NCBI GenBank assembly: GCA_937922775.1
Contig: CALAKE010000406.1
Coordinates: 1-6,782 of the forward strand
Length of the DNA: 6,782 nt
Source of the DNA: an uncultured bacterium
GTDB lineage: Bacteria > Acidobacteriota > UBA890
Direction: 5' to 3'
Shown here: one piece after another, positions 6,383-6,782 of the stretch
Numbering within the stretch: position 1 is the stretch's first letter
Layout: each line of letters opens with the position of its first letter
Translations under genes and position numbers: made by a program
Notes under the pieces: generated by a model
What the model was told of the DNA's origin: nothing
Database searches by the model: none
What the model saw: the letters and a program-made list of their open reading frames with translations, nothing else

Positions 6383-6782
6383 TGATTGTCGTCTTTTTGG
6401 GACCTCCGGGAGCTGGCAAGGGAACACAGGCCATCAGAGTGGCCGAGAAGTATGCCCTGCCCATGGTCTCGACCGGAGACATGTTGAGAGAAGCCGTCGC
6501 TGCCGGGTCTGAGCTTGGCGCCAAGGTCAAAGCGATCATGGAATCCGGCGAGCTTGTAGACGACGAGACCATCGCCGCTGTCGTAGAAGACCGTCTCGGC
6601 CAGCCGGACTGTTCCGAGGGCGTGCTTCTCGATGGTTACCCGCGAACGGCCCCGCAGGCTCAGAGCTTGGACCCTCTTCTGGCTCGCATCGACATGGATT
6701 CGGTTGGACTCGTGATCATGCTTGACGTTGCCGAAGACGAGGTAGTCAGGCGCATCTCGGGACGGCGTAGCTGCCCCGGATG
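6379..6782 (+). CDS. adk: Adenylate kinase, N-terminal part
   Basis: Adenylate kinase converts ATP and AMP to two ADP in the cytoplasm. The window holds 134 codons plus two bases; the 3' end is outside. Visible motifs are the P-loop GPPGAGKGT (residues 8-16), the AMP-site STGDMLR (31-37), DGYPRT (85-90, where the usual Phe is Tyr) and GRRSCPG (128-134) at the start of the LID domain. Two start codons are adjacent: ATG 6379 overlaps the secY stop by four bases and has AGG at 6368-6370 with better spacing; ATG 6382 matches the usual distance to the P-loop. They differ by one Met. The placement directly after secY is common in Gram-positives and several other phyla, and the overlap suggests coupling with SecY. 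Confidence 0.96.
   Translation, partial: MMIVVFLGPPGAGKGTQAIRVAEKYALPMVSTGDMLREAVAAGSELGAKVKAIMESGELVDDETIAAVVEDRLGQPDCSEGVLLDGYPRTAPQAQSLDPLLARIDMDSVGLVIMLDVAEDEVVRRISGRRSCPG

Overview
This window is a segment of a bacterial S10-spc ribosomal protein cluster. All fifteen genes lie on the + strand. The order is rplP (3' end only), rpmC, rpsQ, rplN, rplX, rplE, rpsN, rpsH, rplF, rplR, rpsE, rpmD, rplO, secY and adk (5' part only). Both end genes are cut by the window edges. No promoter, terminator, RNA gene, mobile element or CRISPR array was recognised, and no stretch longer than 56 bases lies outside a gene.

The genes are packed as one polycistronic unit. Four junctions overlap by four bases (rplP/rpmC, rpmD/rplO, rplO/secY and secY/adk). 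Most other gaps are 2-21 bases. The larger gaps are rpmC-rpsQ (46), rpsQ-rplN (56) and rplR-rpsE (40). Most genes have a recognisable purine-rich ribosome binding site, often inside the end of the preceding gene, which suggests translational coupling. The first thirteen genes build the 30S and 50S subunits. SecY is the membrane channel through which many new proteins are exported. Adenylate kinase supports nucleotide balance.

The sequence is GC-rich. S14 is the short zinc-binding form with four cysteines, and secY is followed directly by adk. This argues against Gamma-, Beta- or Alphaproteobacteria, which usually have the long S14 and no adk after secY. The flavour of S5, L30 and SecY suggests an Acidobacteriota-like or former-Deltaproteobacteria-like lineage, but that is an impression from memory and not a result. 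The window begins exactly with a BamHI site (GGATCC), which might be a cloning boundary.

The one clearly unusual element is in rpmD. A normal L30 core of about 63 residues is followed by a tail of about 72 residues that ends in a regular Lys-Lys-X-X repeat resembling histone H1 tails. It is encoded by four 24-bp tandem units. A second, milder oddity is a SecY whose last periplasmic loop is about 24 residues longer than in E. coli. Everything else looks like ordinary, intact housekeeping sequence.
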